A stretch of DNA of 8,674 nucleotides. It comes from JBDSGC01 sp046594105. Its GTDB lineage: Bacteria; Acidobacteriota; Thermoanaerobaculia; Gp7-AA8. The translations under genes and the position numbers were made by a program. The stretch spans positions 1 through 8,674 of the forward strand of contig JBKJQB010000334.1 of the NCBI GenBank assembly GCA_046594105.1. Direction: 5' to 3'. Each line of letters begins with the position of its first letter. Position 1 is the stretch's first letter. Under the pieces are notes generated by a model. That model ran no database searches. It was not told where the DNA came from and saw only the letters and a program-made list of their open reading frames with translations. Shown here piece by piece: positions 7,297-8,674 of the stretch.

Positions 7297-8628
7297 TTAT
7301 CGCCGAATCTCGACGTCGATGCTGCTGTAGATCGCACGCATCGCTTCGGTGTTCGGATCCTGCCGCGGAGTGGCGCTTCCCGCTGCGATGAAGGGAACAC
7401 CAGCGAGGTCCACGCCCACGGACGTCAGCGCCGCACGGACGGACTCCAGCTCGCGAGCCGCACGGTCGTGATTTGCCTGCGGCGTCTTCTCACGAAATTC
7501 GTGCGCGACGATCTGTGCGCGGCCCTTCGCGGCCTTCAGCAGCCGGACCACAGTGGCCAGCGACTCACGGCTCCTCTCCAGATCCAGCGCGCCGTCATCG
7601 CCAAACTGCAATCCGAACGCGGAGTAGCGTCCGACGCGATGCAGCAGCCGCACGGGAACGTCGAAGGAAGGCCGTGGGGATGTGCACGGCACGCGCTCCC
7701 CAAACCAGGAGTCGGCGTAAAACATCGGGATGGCTTCTTCATGCCACGACACTCCGCTGAGGTGCTTTCCGTCAGGAGCCACCGTCACGATGGCCAGCCC
7801 GTAGTCGTTACCACGCGTCCAGACCAGGCGCACGGTGCGCTCGTCCACGCCGCCGTTCAGCTCCAGCGGCGGTTTGCCCATGGCCAGGCTGCCCATGGCC
7901 AAGCTGCCGGTAACTTGCGAGCCGTTGATGGCGAAGTGCGCGGCCAGTCCGTTGATGTCCCAGCAGCCTTCGATCGAGCCGGTTCGCGGCCGCTCCAGCT
8001 CCGCTCCCGTCGCCAGAATGGAGTGCAGGCGCACGTCGCGTTCCGGCCGCGGACTGTCGACCATGGTGACCCGCAGGTGCCGCGCCTCCGTCTTCGGGAC
8101 CGTCCACCATTGCGCTTCGTTCGAATCGGCGCTGGCGACCGTCGTGAGAGGCTGCCAGAGCGCACCGTCGAGGGAGGTCTCGAAGCGTACGTGCTTCGCC
8201 GTGAAGGTTCCCCCCTTCGTGGTGCGGATCCCCACGCGCTCCATGCGTGTGCGCGCCGGCAAGGCGACCGTCAGCCATTGCGGAAGGTCGTGAGGCGGTG
8301 TCATCCAGAAGGACCCTGGATTCTGGTCGAGGGCAAGCATCGCTGAGACGGGACCGAATGCTTCACCGCTCCGGTCGGTGATGGTGGTGCCTCGAGTGAG
8401 TCCGATGATGCTGGATCGTTCATCCGATTCGTCGAGGGGGCGGGTATCCATCGGCATCGGATTGAAGGGGATCGTCTCGCGGACCTGCTCCTGCCGGCCG
8501 CACCCGGCGAGCACCACCACCAGCGCGGCAGTCAGGCTGCGCCGGAACCATCGACTGCGATGACGGCCCGAGCCTGCGCTTCGATCGTCGCCGAACCTGT
8601 TTCCGGCGCGCGATCTCTCAGCATTCAC
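7297..8628 (-). CDS. Lipoprotein with F5/8-type C (discoidin-like) domain and divergent OmpA-like C-terminus
   Basis: The start is GTG at 8628-8626, inside a GTGA overlap with the preceding gene; no better in-frame start exists before the signal peptide. The 443-residue protein has a long basic n-region (about 31 residues, many Arg), a hydrophobic core and lipobox L-A-G-C with Cys43, so it is predicted to be lipid-anchored. About residues 90-211 look like an F5/8-type C fold: AMLALDQNPGSFW, QWLTVALP, FETSLDGALWQPL, ARHLRVTMVD. Such domains usually bind glycans or other surface ligands. Residues about 217-315 form a beta-rich module bounded by two Cys (EGCWDINGL ... ERVPC) whose family I cannot name. 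The last ~115 residues recall OmpA-like peptidoglycan-binding domains (AFGLQFGDDGALDLERSRES, RAQIVAHEF, RELESVRAAL, IDVEIRR), but the usual HTD reads HEF and the NRRVEI end reads SIDVEI, so this part may not bind peptidoglycan. ppdK follows after 40 bp, possibly in the same transcript. Confidence 0.75.
   Translation of the reverse strand: MNAERSRAGNRFGDDRSAGSGRHRSRWFRRSLTAALVVVLAGCGRQEQVRETIPFNPMPMDTRPLDESDERSSIIGLTRGTTITDRSGEAFGPVSAMLALDQNPGSFWMTPPHDLPQWLTVALPARTRMERVGIRTTKGGTFTAKHVRFETSLDGALWQPLTTVASADSNEAQWWTVPKTEARHLRVTMVDSPRPERDVRLHSILATGAELERPRTGSIEGCWDINGLAAHFAINGSQVTGSLAMGSLAMGKPPLELNGGVDERTVRLVWTRGNDYGLAIVTVAPDGKHLSGVSWHEEAIPMFYADSWFGERVPCTSPRPSFDVPVRLLHRVGRYSAFGLQFGDDGALDLERSRESLATVVRLLKAAKGRAQIVAHEFREKTPQANHDRAARELESVRAALTSVGVDLAGVPFIAAGSATPRQDPNTEAMRAIYSSIDVEIRR
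7876..7908 (-). repeat. 15-bp in-frame tandem repeat in the lipoprotein gene
   Basis: GCCCATGGCCAGGCT at 7876-7890 is followed directly by GCCCATGGCCAAGCT at 7891-7905 (one mismatch) and a partial third GCC. On the coding strand it yields SLAMG-SLAMG-K inside the Cys-bounded beta-rich module. Length polymorphism by slippage is conceivable and would keep the frame. Confidence 0.8.
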
Positions 8629-8674
8629 GGCCGGTACTCGCTCCGGTCGACGACGATCTTCGTGACGTCGCCGA
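8625..8674 (-). CDS. C-terminal end of an unidentified upstream gene
   Basis: On the minus strand the frame from 8672 reads GDVTKIVVDRSEYRP and ends at TGA 8627-8625. All 15 codons end in G or C, as expected for a real gene in this GC-rich DNA, while the other two frames look non-coding. The stop overlaps the GTG start of the lipoprotein gene (GTGA), typical of co-translated neighbours. Too little is visible to name the product. Confidence 0.5.
   Translation of the reverse strand, partial: GDVTKIVVDRSEYRP

Noticed and set aside
4662..7391. A 909-codon open frame on the plus strand, fully antisense to ppdK
   Set aside because: It is the mirror of a GC-rich coding frame. The protein is rich in His, Arg, Asp and Leu with no recognisable domain, and PPDK on the other strand is unmistakable.
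7257..7400. 48-residue N-terminal extension of PPDK
   Set aside because: It overlaps the 3' end of the lipoprotein gene and is Arg/Ser-rich. The family's normal N-terminus begins at the internal ATG (7256), which has its own GAGGA site.

Overview
The window is GC-rich bacterial chromosomal DNA, densely coding, with no RNA gene, CRISPR array, insertion sequence or phage element that I can see. The protein families suggest a diderm, probably environmental bacterium. A secreted S8 protease ends in Fn3 plus short 'VKAxHxxELR'-type repeats. Next to it is a secreted beta-propeller with an IPTL-CTERM-like tail, and further on a lipoprotein with F5/8-type C and OmpA-like regions. I associate this mix with Acidobacteriota, but that is inference from recalled families; no search was run.

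Layout, plus strand: (1) 1-276 is the 3' end of a DedA-family membrane protein gene. (2) 394-3590 is a subtilisin-like (S8, KP-43-like) secreted protease gene split into two overlapping reading frames, 394-765 and 759-3590. The break looks like one missing base near 724-731. (3) 3587-4522 overlaps the protease stop by 4 bp (ATGA) and encodes a secreted beta-propeller with a C-terminal sorting-type tail. The protease and propeller genes probably form one transcription unit devoted to extracellular or surface proteins.

Layout, minus strand, read from the right: (4) a gene entering from the right edge (only its last 15 codons are visible) overlaps by GTGA with (5) a lipoprotein gene, 7297-8628. 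After 40 bp follows (6) ppdK, pyruvate phosphate dikinase, 4527-7256. ppdK converges on the propeller gene with only 4 bp between the stop codons.

Two observations stand out. The PPDK is well conserved at nearly every catalytic position I can check, but the phosphohistidine of the swivelling domain reads Arg (codon CGC at 5849-5847). That residue is required for phosphoryl transfer in this family. The protease gene, with an intact Asp/His/Ser triad, is separated from its signal peptide by the frameshift. Each could be a real mutation or a single-base assembly error; both differ from the expected sequence by one base, so read-level checking is the decisive test. I do not see a clearly new multi-gene system here.
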